From assembly GCF_014697075.1 (NCBI RefSeq), contig NZ_JACJRE010000067.1:1-35812 (forward strand): DNA of 35,812 bases, written 5' to 3'. Position 1 is the stretch's first letter. The number at the start of each line of letters is the position of its first letter. Of the stretch, positions 23,539 through 30,088 are shown piece after piece. Under the pieces are notes generated by a model. The model saw only the letters and a list, made by a program, of their open reading frames with translations, ran no database searches and was not told where the DNA came from. Position numbers and translations under genes: made by a program. The stretch comes from Tolypothrix sp. FACHB-123 (GTDB lineage: Bacteria > Cyanobacteriota > Cyanobacteriia > Cyanobacteriales > Nostocaceae).

Positions 23539-24507
23539 CTAAATTACAAAATCTTCTGTTACACTGTTTTCACCCAACACAACTTGAACTGTAAACAGAC
23601 CTTCTGGTTGATCTACAAAGTGAAACTGTTCTGTCTGAATTAGACGATCAGAACTTCCAGTTGAAACATCCAAAAACGGTTTTCCAGTGTCATCTAGTAC
23701 CATCAACTTAAGTCCTTCTGGCAAAAAGGCGTTTTCGTTAAAAGAGCGTATTTGCACTCGAATGCGAATATTCTCATCAGTTTCTTGAGTCAGATCAATA
23801 ATCAGGGCAACAGAACAGCTTGATAGTTGCATCTCTAACGGGAGCAACTTAGCCCGTCTAACACGTTTGGGATTGCGAAAAGCTAGAAGCAAGTTTGGCT
23901 TGCCAAAAAGTTCTTCAATAGTTTGCCAGCCAACCTCAATACCATTTTCAAACCATCGTCCGAGGTTTACAGGTAAACGTTGAGGATTTCTAAGATTATT
24001 TAGATTGTTTGATAGGTTTTCTAGAGGTTGCAACTGACTATCTACTAATAAGTCTGTTAAAACATCCTTCTGTAAAATTTCTTTACCTTTCTGTTTTTCT
24101 TTCAAGACTTCCAATAGTTCTTTAGCCATCCACACACGAAAATCAGCCCCTGCAAAATTTGGAACACTAAGAGTAACAACTCCATCCAATTCCATATCTT
24201 TCGCACATGTTAATTCCACCGCTGATTCAAAGTCATCAATTTTAGATAACCGAGCCATCTCCATTAAATTTTTATTAAGAGAACATCTTGAAACTATTGC
24301 TTGTATCGATGTAACTATCCTGTAAGCTACATCATTATCAGCCATCTCACTACAAAAAGAATAAATTTTATCTAATCCTATCTCGGTAATATAAGCTTCA
24401 ATTTGACGAGTTTGAGTCAGTTTCCAAATTTTTTCAGCATCCTCTACTAATCCATTTCTGTTTAAGAGAACTTCCAATAACATATCTGCATCGAATAAAA
24501 TTTTCAT
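23539..24507 (-). CDS. PIN-like domain fused to DUF1822, 322 aa
   Basis: Residues 1-~135 look like a PIN-type nuclease domain: MKILFDADMLLEVLL with Asp6/Asp8, a central acidic segment (KIDDFESAVELTCAKDMELDGVVTL) and the typical DGVVTL strand. Residues ~175-322 match DUF1822, a cyanobacterial family: VNLGRWFENGIEVGWQTIEEL, LLLAFRNPKRVRRAKLLPLEM, IRVQIRSF...FLPEGLKLMVLD, and an end of the form VTEDFVI. DUF1822 genes are commonly next to CHAT genes, as here. Its ATG overlaps the end of the XRE gene by four bases. A toxin-like RNase controlled by the HTH partner is plausible but untested. Confidence 0.8.
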   Translation of the reverse strand: MKILFDADMLLEVLLNRNGLVEDAEKIWKLTQTRQIEAYITEIGLDKIYSFCSEMADNDVAYRIVTSIQAIVSRCSLNKNLMEMARLSKIDDFESAVELTCAKDMELDGVVTLSVPNFAGADFRVWMAKELLEVLKEKQKGKEILQKDVLTDLLVDSQLQPLENLSNNLNNLRNPQRLPVNLGRWFENGIEVGWQTIEELFGKPNLLLAFRNPKRVRRAKLLPLEMQLSSCSVALIIDLTQETDENIRIRVQIRSFNENAFLPEGLKLMVLDDTGKPFLDVSTGSSDRLIQTEQFHFVDQPEGLFTVQVVLGENSVTEDFVI

Positions 24508-24845
24508 TCTTCTGCTCCCTGTGTATCTTGAACGGAACTCTTAATATGACTACTAGTACCCAAATTATTTCTCATTTCCTCTAAATTTGAATATGGTTTT
24601 AATTCTGGCTCTTTTGACATTGTAAGTAAATCATATTCTTCAATTTCAAGTAATTCTTTATGTGAACAATTAAATAGATCACAAATTTTTACAAAGATTT
24701 CTATATGCCACAAATTTACTCTACCACGTTCCCAATTAGCAATTGTGTCAACCGTCACCCCTAGTTTTTCTGCCAACTGTCGTTGTGTTAAACCCGCCTT
24801 CTTGCGAAGAATCATAATCTTCAGGCGGGGCTTAAAAGCCCTCAT
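24504..24845 (-). CDS. XRE-family HTH regulator, 113 aa
   Basis: I place the start at ATG 24845 because GGAGG lies six bases upstream; the longer frame from 24881 adds 12 residues with no such site. Residues ~5-65 are an XRE helix-turn-helix (LKIMILRKKAGLTQRQLAEKL, VTVDTIANWERGR, ICDLFNCSHKELLEI). The tail is acidic and unstructured. The coupled overlap with the PIN-DUF1822 gene (ATGA-type, 4 bases) recalls antitoxin-toxin operons in which the first protein represses the operon and restrains the second. This is inferred from organisation. Confidence 0.85.
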   Translation of the reverse strand: MRAFKPRLKIMILRKKAGLTQRQLAEKLGVTVDTIANWERGRVNLWHIEIFVKICDLFNCSHKELLEIEEYDLLTMSKEPELKPYSNLEEMRNNLGTSSHIKSSVQDTQGAEE

Positions 24846-25294
24846 ACTTCCTCCAATATAATTTTGAACTAAGAATACCAAAACTCTACCGTAAAAATTA
24901 TTACCAACAGACTAAAAAATGATATAGCAATCCTAAATCATTTGTGAGAAAGGAAAAGACTTAAAAGCTGATAAACACCAACCCTGAACTTCTGTATTTT
25001 CTCACGATTTAATTCTGCTTGCCATAGCAGCCAACCTAAATAATTTCAGGGTTTATTTTTTTGATTGGCGCTTTATTTGTTTAGTTGCTGATTGCCTAAT
25101 TTTTTTTAGCTAAAAAAAATCAACTTGTTAAATATAAAAATAACGTCAATTATTATTTGTATGGGCTTAGTAATCAATTTTATCATTGTTAAAAATGATA
25201 ATTAGATGAAAAATTCTAATTTGGAAATAATTATGATACGGAAAATTGTTGGACTATTTCATTCTAATTAAGTCATTGAATGTGCTGAGTCTAA
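24846..25294. other. AT-rich divergent intergenic region with a perfect palindrome
   Basis: No gene is seen. A perfect 22-bp palindrome (25099-25120; eight T, AGCT core, eight A) is the main feature and may be a bidirectional structure or a protein site. A spaced pair GTGAGAAA (24944-24951) / TTTCTCAC (24998-25005) lies upstream of the XRE gene. Promoters of the divergent XRE and TRADD-associated genes should be here. Confidence 0.5.
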
Positions 25295-25693
25295 ATGATG
25301 AAAATCGTTGAGCTTAAGCCATATTCTAAAAGCCTTGAGAACGGTACAGATTTAGAGCAAAGTTACGTGCCAATGCAAAAATTTGAACTATCATACTCTG
25401 CAAAATCCATGAATAACAAACCAATCTCTAGTTCTCAGTCCACAATCGAATTGAGCATTGCCCAGGAACGCTTGCGCCAAGCAAGTTACAGTTTTAACCT
25501 AGCCTTGATTGCAACCACAGTATCTTTCTTTATTGGACTTGTAGGCGCTGGGTTAATTTTGTCAAATAAAATTCCAGAAGGAACTGTGGCTGCTGCTGGA
25601 GGCTTAGCTTCAAGTGTACGTTGCATTCAACTCGCTAAGGACGCAAACGATAGACTTGACAAGATTTTAGAAGAAATCAAGGACGAAAATTAA
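25295..25693 (+). CDS. Cyanobacterial TRADD-N-associated two-helix membrane protein, 132 aa
   Basis: Residues ~52-130 match, as I recall it, the Pfam family named cyanobacterial TRADD-N-associated 2-transmembrane domain: IAQERLRQASYSFNLAL, then two hydrophobic helices (VSFFIGLVGAGLIL and GTVAAAGGLASSVRCI), then LAKDANDRLDKIL. The first ~50 residues (KPYSKSLENGTDLEQSY) are poorly conserved and do not form a TRADD-N domain, so the sensor half found in longer relatives is missing or in another protein. Such proteins are placed in predicted bacterial conflict systems as membrane-acting parts. The gene stands alone, divergent from the XRE gene. Confidence 0.75.
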   Translation: MMKIVELKPYSKSLENGTDLEQSYVPMQKFELSYSAKSMNNKPISSSQSTIELSIAQERLRQASYSFNLALIATTVSFFIGLVGAGLILSNKIPEGTVAAAGGLASSVRCIQLAKDANDRLDKILEEIKDEN

Positions 25694-25863
25694 CTTGAAT
25701 GCTCTACTGTTAGCGCTTTTGGGGAAATGTCGTCTAAACGAGAATTTTCTTTGAAAAGGCAATTTAATCTAAGTAAGAAAATAAGTCAAGACGTTTCTTA
25801 CTTTCGGGTTTTTGAAAGCATTTTTAGCATCTGCTGCCCCCATTTGATCGCATAAGTAGTCAT

Positions 25864-25982
25864 GCAAAATTAAATATATATTTGTCATTGAGAGTGTAGC
25901 GAAGCGAAACGACGCAATCGCAAGGGTTTGGAGATTGCTTCGCTACATTTCATTTCGCTCGCAATGACATAAATAATTTTGC
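25864..25982. repeat. Palindromic intergenic repeat, about 119 bp
   Basis: Outer arms GCAAAATTA (25864-25872) / TAATTTTGC (25974-25982) and long inner arms (ATTTGTCATTG and GTAGCGAAGC against GCTTCGCTAC and CAATGACATAAAT) make an imperfect palindrome. The GTCATTG..AGCGAAGC..GCAATC wording is that of dispersed palindromic repeats common in cyanobacterial genomes. Confidence 0.6.
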
Positions 25983-26011
25983 GTAAGCACTTAGGTGCAG
26001 ATGTCAATTTC

Positions 26012-26045
26012 TGTAGCGAAATAACGATTTCGCTTTTTCGCTACA
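26012..26045. repeat. Hairpin, perfect 10-bp stem
   Basis: TGTAGCGAAA (26012-26021) pairs with TTTCGCTACA (26036-26045) across a 14-base loop. It shares the GTAGCGAA core with the neighbouring palindromic repeat. Confidence 0.55.
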
Positions 26046-26304
26046 TATATTTTCTTGCGATTTCGCCAACGGTATCCATATCTCGGCGGACACCCTAATT
26101 AACTAATTAGCATTTGCAGAGCCAAGACCGCGCAACAACCCTGCTCAGTCGTAGCTCCGAATTTTCCTTAGCGTACAAAAAACCTTTTTTGGCACGGTGA
26201 TGCTGATTAAAATATCTTGACTCTAGCTTTAGCAATAGCTTAGGCGCAGATCACCATAGGTATTGGTAGCCATACCTAAAGCGCAATGGCGTAATTGCCA
26301 ACTA

Positions 26305-26380
26305 GAGGTAATCGCCTTTTTTTGAGTATGCCGATATTCTAGGATACTTGTATCCGCATACTCAAAAGTGAGATTACCTC
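26305..26380. repeat. Long hairpin or cruciform downstream of the 118-aa gene
   Basis: Left arm 26305-26331 (GAGGTAATC...TTTGAGTATGC) pairs with right arm 26356-26380 (GCATACTCAAAAG...GATTACCTC). Between them is a second palindrome GGATACTTGTATCC (26342-26355). It starts four bases beyond the stop of the minus-strand gene at 26385 and could end or protect its transcript, or be a miniature element. Confidence 0.6.
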
Positions 26381-26384
26381 AAAA

Positions 26385-26741
26385 CTATTTATTAGTTGAA
26401 GTTTGGCAAGACTCCTTACGAAACTGAAACTCTTGTATAGTCCTTGATGACTTAAAACTCAAAGAACCTCCACAGTCAGATGACTTTATAACGGAGAGTC
26501 CATATATAGCTACTGCGCCAAGAACAACAAAGCTAACTACTCCACCATAGACAATAGGCGGAGTTTGCCTTAATGCTTTACCTATAGTGTTCTTGGTCTT
26601 AGTGAGGAATCCAGTATCATTAAGTTTAGTCTGTTTCATTGTTTTGTTTGTTGTTTGACCTTGAGTCAGCCTGGAGGCCTGAGAAACGTCCTGGCTGACT
26701 TTGTTCAGAATGAGACTTTTGTGTTTGTAAAAAGTAGGCAA
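26385..26741 (-). CDS. Small single-pass membrane protein, 118 aa (TTG start)
   Basis: The frame starts at TTG 26741, preceded by AGGAGG at about nine bases, which makes the non-ATG start credible; an internal ATG before KQTKLNDTGF is the alternative. Residues ~1-60 are basic and polar (Gln/Thr/Lys-rich). One membrane helix lies at ~64-84 (VYGGVVSFVVLGAVAIYGL). The end is Ser/Cys-containing (SSDCGGSLSF, RKESCQ), possibly periplasmic with a disulphide. No family is recognised. A second AGGAGG-containing copy of its upstream region lies about 50 bp further upstream (26796-26802), suggesting a local duplication. Confidence 0.55.
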   Translation of the reverse strand: MPTFYKHKSLILNKVSQDVSQASRLTQGQTTNKTMKQTKLNDTGFLTKTKNTIGKALRQTPPIVYGGVVSFVVLGAVAIYGLSVIKSSDCGGSLSFKSSRTIQEFQFRKESCQTSTNK

Positions 26742-27171
26742 CTAGTAACCTCCTGTAGAAACTTCGTCAACTTGCTTAATATGGGTTAAGTGTCACTACC
26801 TCCTGTCATTACTTTGTCAACTTGACTTAACTGTTATTCCCAACTTGTGGGAACTGCTCTGTTATTCCAAGAAACCGATGCCCTAAGTTATCCAACTATT
26901 TGATAGTGAGTTTGGTACTACTAGGTTTCCTTACTAGAGTCTGTCTAAAATTTCTTAACGTCCAAAGTGTAAATAAAGCCATTTGGCTTTTCTATATCGC
27001 TAACTAGGACATCACTGCTAAGGGACTAGCTGATAAATATTTCCCGATATCGGGAATCGCAAAACCGAGCGTCGATTATGGAGGTAACTCACAATAGGGT
27101 TGTGTACATATATAGATGTAATACTGTAGAAGTGTCATACATTTGATATGTAGAAGTGTAGAGGTGTATAC
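26742..27171. promoter_or_regulatory. Partition-gene upstream region with palindrome and operator repeats
   Basis: A partial ~50-bp tandem duplication (CCTCCTGT near 26748 and 26798, each followed by TTTGTCAACTTG-like text) lies upstream of the small membrane gene. A perfect 16-bp palindrome TTCCCGATATCGGGAA is at 27041-27056. Next to the parA start, TGTAGAAGTGT occurs at 27125-27135 and 27149-27159, followed by TAGAGGTGTATAC. These are probable operators or centromere repeats for the RHH partner. Confidence 0.6.
27125..27171 (+). promoter_or_regulatory. Probable ParA/RHH operator repeats (centromere-like)
   Basis: Two identical TGTAGAAGTGT units (27125-27135 and 27149-27159) and a third related TAGAGGTGTATAC abut the ATG at 27172. 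A fourth relative, TGTAGATGTGTATAC (27812-27826), sits before the RHH gene. Confidence 0.6.
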
Positions 27172-27792
27172 ATGAAAGTGGTTTCGATAGTGTCCCGCAA
27201 AGGGGGCGTGGGTAAGACTTCGTTGAGCATTAATATTGCGACTGCTGCTGCCCTCAAAAAGAAAGAGGTGGCGCTCATAGATTTAGACCCCCAATGTTCC
27301 GCAGCTAAATGGGGTGACTCGCGTGAGGCAGAATATCCGGCGGTGATTTCTTGCCAAGCACCGCGACTAGAAAATGTTCTCGAAGCGGCGAAAGAAAATG
27401 GAGCAGATTTTGTGGTGATTGACTCTGCCCCCCACAGCGAATCGGCAACTCTCGCAGCAATTCGTGCTGCGGATTTAATTCTCATCCCCTGCCAACCATC
27501 AATTTTGGATTTAAGGGCGATCGCGGACACCATTGATTTAGTGAATCTAGCTAAAAAAACCGCAACGGTGGTATTGAACGCTGTCCCCACTCGCGGGTCG
27601 TTGGGTGATGAGGCGGCGGAGGCAATTAAGGAGTACAAAGTTCCTATCGCACCAGTCAGAATTTTTGAAAGAACAGCTTTCGTCCGTTGCCTATCGGCAG
27701 GTTTGGCAGTGATGGAATATGAGCCAAAGGGCAAGGCCGCAGAAGAAATCTCACAGCTTTACAAGTGGACATGCAAACAAGTAAAACTGTAA
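27172..27792 (+). CDS. parA: ParA-type partition ATPase, 206 aa
   Basis: The 206-residue protein has the deviant Walker A KGGVGKT (residues 10-16), Walker A' ALIDLDPQCSAAKWG, and Walker B FVVIDSAPH, as in small type Ib ParA proteins lacking an N-terminal HTH. It would pattern on the nucleoid and move plasmid copies. The next gene encodes a ribbon-helix-helix protein 38 bases downstream, which fits a type Ib cassette with the RHH protein as centromere binder. Repeats at 27125-27171 lie directly at its start and probably serve as both operator and centromere. Confidence 0.9.
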   Translation: MKVVSIVSRKGGVGKTSLSINIATAAALKKKEVALIDLDPQCSAAKWGDSREAEYPAVISCQAPRLENVLEAAKENGADFVVIDSAPHSESATLAAIRAADLILIPCQPSILDLRAIADTIDLVNLAKKTATVVLNAVPTRGSLGDEAAEAIKEYKVPIAPVRIFERTAFVRCLSAGLAVMEYEPKGKAAEEISQLYKWTCKQVKL

Positions 27793-27811
27793 ACTAGTTA
27801 AAATGTAGCTA

Positions 27812-27828
27812 TGTAGATGTGTATACAC
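27812..27828 (+). promoter_or_regulatory. Operator-like repeat before the RHH gene
   Basis: TGTAGATGTGTATACAC contains the 10-bp palindrome GTGTATACAC and matches the repeats upstream of parA. It lies three bases before the preferred ATG at 27831. Confidence 0.5.
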
Positions 27829-27830
27829 TA

Positions 27831-28112
27831 ATGGTGAAAAAGACTAACCTTGCGGACTCCTTGAAAAAGGCATCTGAACCGCCAAAGCCAGTCAAACCAA
27901 AAACCACCGACGAAGTGGAGCAGCCGAGTAGTAGTAAAACTGAAGTACCGCCAAGTCGGGCGGGGAAAAAAGCGATCGCCGGTCACTTCGACCCAGCTGT
28001 AAGCAAACAGTTAAGGCAACTCGCATTGGAGGAGGACAGTACAGTCCAAGCTTTGCTGGAGGAGGCTCTTAACGATTTGTTCTCTAAATACGGGAAGCCG
28101 CCCATTGCTTAG
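27831..28112 (+). CDS. Ribbon-helix-helix partition partner (ParB-like), 93 aa
   Basis: I prefer ATG 27831 (MVKKTNLADSL) to the GTG at 27819, which lies within the operator palindrome. Residues ~1-45 are a flexible, Pro/Lys/Ser-rich tail (KPVKPKTTDEVEQPSSSKTE). Residues ~48-93 form an antitoxin/CopG-type ribbon-helix-helix: KKAIAGHFDPAVSKQLRQLA, EDSTVQALLEEALNDLFSKYG. In type Ib partition systems such a protein binds centromere repeats and stimulates ParA via its disordered N-terminus. The layout fits this closely. It is not homologous to classical ParB. Confidence 0.85.
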   Translation: MVKKTNLADSLKKASEPPKPVKPKTTDEVEQPSSSKTEVPPSRAGKKAIAGHFDPAVSKQLRQLALEEDSTVQALLEEALNDLFSKYGKPPIA

Positions 28113-28125
28113 TATTCTGCGACGG

Positions 28126-28146
28126 CAGGCGATCGCCTGTTATTTT
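28126..28146 (+). terminator. Terminator-like palindrome after the partition operon
   Basis: CAGGCGATCGCCTG (28126-28139) is a perfect 14-bp palindrome containing HIP1 and is followed by TTATTTT. It lies 14 bases after the RHH stop codon. Confidence 0.55.
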
Positions 28147-28195
28147 AACCCATCTGTATCTAAGCTAAGGCAGAAAAATTGCTACATTACCGTCT

Positions 28196-28432
28196 GGGGT
28201 AAATATAGCGTAGCTGACACTAGGGGCAAGATGGGCTGAAAGCATTGCTGCATAAGCTTTTAAGTATGGATTTTTGATAAATCATCCAAGTTTTGTTTGC
28301 TTGTTGTTAGACTTGGTTATAACGAAATCATCAGGGTTTCAGTCCTGTCATTGGCATACTACAAACCTTGGTTTTAGGTAAATTTGTACTATTTTGCCCC
28401 TGGTGTCAGCTACGCTAGTGTGATTTTACCCC
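28196..28432. mobile_element. MITE-like element, about 237 bp
   Basis: Long imperfect terminal inverted repeats: left arm 28196-28230 (GGGGTAAA, then TAGCGTAGCTGACAC and AGGGGCAA) matches the reverse complement of about 28393-28432, with a four-base indel. The inside codes for nothing. No clear target duplication is seen. Confidence 0.62.
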
Positions 28433-28448
28433 CTGCATGACCAAATTT

Positions 28449-28675
28449 TGAACCATAACGTGACCAAAAGTTAACGTAATTTCAAGCTTTTGAGCCAATC
28501 AACAACTTAACTTTATGAATCAAATTATGTCCGCGTGTTTTAAATGTGAACCATAATACGACCAAAAGTTTTATTTTTAGACTTGGTAAAAAATGCCGAG
28601 CAAGACACACTAATTTAGTCGAAAATTTTAAACTTTCGGTCAAAATATGATTCAAAATGTCCACGATATGGTTCA
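28449..28675. repeat. Iteron-like cluster of four related repeats
   Basis: Plus-strand copies TGAACCATAACGTGACC (28449-28465) and TGAACCATAATACGACC (28547-28563), each followed by AAAAGTT; minus-strand copies TGAATCATATTTTGACC (28638-28654) and TGAACCATATCGTGGAC (28659-28675). TTTAGTCGAAAATT also occurs twice (near 28614 and 28684). The cluster lies downstream of the partition genes in AT-rich DNA. Confidence 0.55.
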
Positions 28676-28921
28676 AAAACACGTTTAGTCGAAAATTCAG
28701 TGATTAAGAGTGAGCCGCGAGGAAATACTTGAGTTTTACGATGAACATTTGTTGCCGATGCTTCGCTTTTGCAATGATTATCGTCTAATTTTTGTGTTTG
28801 GCTTTTGAGTAATTGCTCAAAATCATTACTCTTTCAACAAAACCGACTGGGTAAATGGGGTAGAGCTATAAAATCTATTGGACTTTTTACTCTCAATCAA
28901 TTTACTTTTTTTTAATGTAGT

Positions 28922-29092
28922 TCAAAAATCCAAAGCTGAGATAGCGTTTTGCTTCTGCTTCTCAGTTACCCCCAGATACCGCTCTAAAGCTGCCAAAGTC
29001 CGATGCCCCGATATCTCCTGTATGTGCCGTAACGGTATCCCCGCATCGCTCATCCTGGTTAACGCAGTTCTCCTAAAACTGTGCGTACCCCG
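28922..29092 (-). pseudogene. Tyrosine recombinase C-terminal fragment (second copy)
   Basis: Minus-strand translation ending at TGA 28922-28924 reads THSFRRTALTRMSDAGIPL, then HIQEISGH and LERYLGVTEKQKQ. This is closely similar to the C-terminus of the intact recombinase at 29115. It is open only back to a stop at 29093-29095, so everything upstream of the HxxR motif is missing. It is a relic of a tandem or recombined second gene. Confidence 0.75.
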
Positions 29093-29114
29093 CTATCAAA
29101 TGCCAACTTTCACC

Positions 29115-29666
29115 CTAAAACCCAATTACAGAAACCGCCTTCCGCTTCTGCTCCGGCGTAACCTCTAAATAACGCTGCAACGTCCCCAGGTCGCTGTGTC
29201 CGGAGATTTCTTGTATAGTTCGCAAAGGTATTCCCGCGCTGGACATCTGCGTGAGGGCAGTTCGCCTAAACGAATGGGTGCTGACTCCTTCTACCCCAAG
29301 GAGCTTGCAGGCATCCCTTAAAATCTTGTCTGCCATGAATCGGGTCAAACGCTCAGTTACACCACGCTTACCCGGAAACATCACCGCCCCCTTGGGCTGA
29401 TACTCAGCTAGTATGGCTGATAGCGTTGGTGGAATGTCTACAATCCGTGTTTTGTACTTACCTTTGGTGGTAGACTTGCGGAAAGTGATGGTTCCCGACT
29501 TGATATCAGTCAAGTTGAGAGCTAACGCTTCTGATACGCGACAACCAGTAAAAAGGCAGATGCCAAACAGAGCGCGATCGCGTGGGGTAAGTAACCCTTC
29601 GGTGAACAATCGCCTCAATTCGTCTTGGCTTAATATCTTGCCTTGTCCGTTGCCGCTAACCTTCAT
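29115..29666 (-). CDS. Short tyrosine recombinase/integrase, 183 aa
   Basis: The 183-residue protein is a catalytic domain alone: Arg43 in TGCRVSEAL, a beta-hairpin Lys region (STTKGKYKTR), His131/Arg134 in HSFRR, His157 in SGHSD and nucleophile Tyr166 in LQRYLEV. All catalytic residues are present, but the usual N-terminal core-binding domain is absent, which is common for small cyanobacterial plasmid recombinases. It may resolve plasmid dimers or move cargo. It begins at ATG 29666. The adjacent fragment at 28922 is a close relative of its C-terminus. Confidence 0.88.
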   Translation of the reverse strand: MKVSGNGQGKILSQDELRRLFTEGLLTPRDRALFGICLFTGCRVSEALALNLTDIKSGTITFRKSTTKGKYKTRIVDIPPTLSAILAEYQPKGAVMFPGKRGVTERLTRFMADKILRDACKLLGVEGVSTHSFRRTALTQMSSAGIPLRTIQEISGHSDLGTLQRYLEVTPEQKRKAVSVIGF

Positions 29667-30088
29667 CTATTGCACCTTCTAGGGCATTCCACCAAAACTA
29701 CAAAACGTGTAATCAATCCCCAAAAGTATTGTACCAACGTTAGCGACACCACCGCGATCTAGAGCCATCAAATTCAACTTATCAATCGCAAACGCTACAA
29801 CCCGCATGATTCCGTTGGGTGATAAAACTTGCTTATGCTTGCAGCATGATGACCACAAAGAGGTATAATAAGCACCGATAGAATTTGCTCATGTTGCGGC
29901 TGTTTCAACTGTCTACACCGTCTTCTATACTCCGGGTTGATAAATCCTAGCTATCAGTTTTGATATCCAATGTGGACTACGCCAAGCGTAAAAATTTTCA
30001 CGCTTGGTGAATGCGATATAATCCGCTGTAACTCCGGGGCAGATGTCGCCACAAAGATTTAGTATGGCGGCAAAATGTTCTTGATTTG
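29667..30088. other. Non-coding region upstream of the recombinase
   Basis: No gene is seen. A perfect 8-bp stem CCAAGCGT (29982-29989) / ACGCTTGG (30000-30007), about 80 bases beyond the stop of the CHAT-KH gene, is a candidate terminator for it. The recombinase promoter should lie near 29670-29900. Confidence 0.5.
29982..30007 (-). terminator. Hairpin downstream of the CHAT-KH gene
   Basis: A perfect 8-bp GC-containing stem with a 10-base AT loop (AAAAATTTTC) lies on the exit side of the minus-strand gene ending at 30089. There is no strong T tract after it, so it is only a possible terminator. Confidence 0.35.

Larger units (their letters stand above)
25694..26384. other. Repeat-rich non-coding region
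   Basis: The region carries three separate inverted-repeat elements, listed individually (25864-25982, 26012-26045, 26305-26380), and no gene. The density of hairpins between convergent genes suggests a landing zone for miniature elements and transcription stops. Confidence 0.55.
28113..28921. other. Long non-coding region with MITE and iteron-like repeats
   Basis: About 800 bases contain no gene. It holds, in order, a terminator-like palindrome, a 237-bp inverted-repeat element and a cluster of four 17-24-base repeats, listed separately. The remaining 28700-28921 shows nothing I can name. Confidence 0.6.

Noticed and set aside
28196-28675. CRISPR array
   Set aside because: Repeats here differ in orientation and spacing and are only moderately similar; there are no regularly spaced identical repeats anywhere in the window and no cas genes.
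28878-29168. Plus-strand 96-codon frame
   Set aside because: The region is explained by recombinase C-terminal sequence on the minus strand; the plus frame is a shadow.
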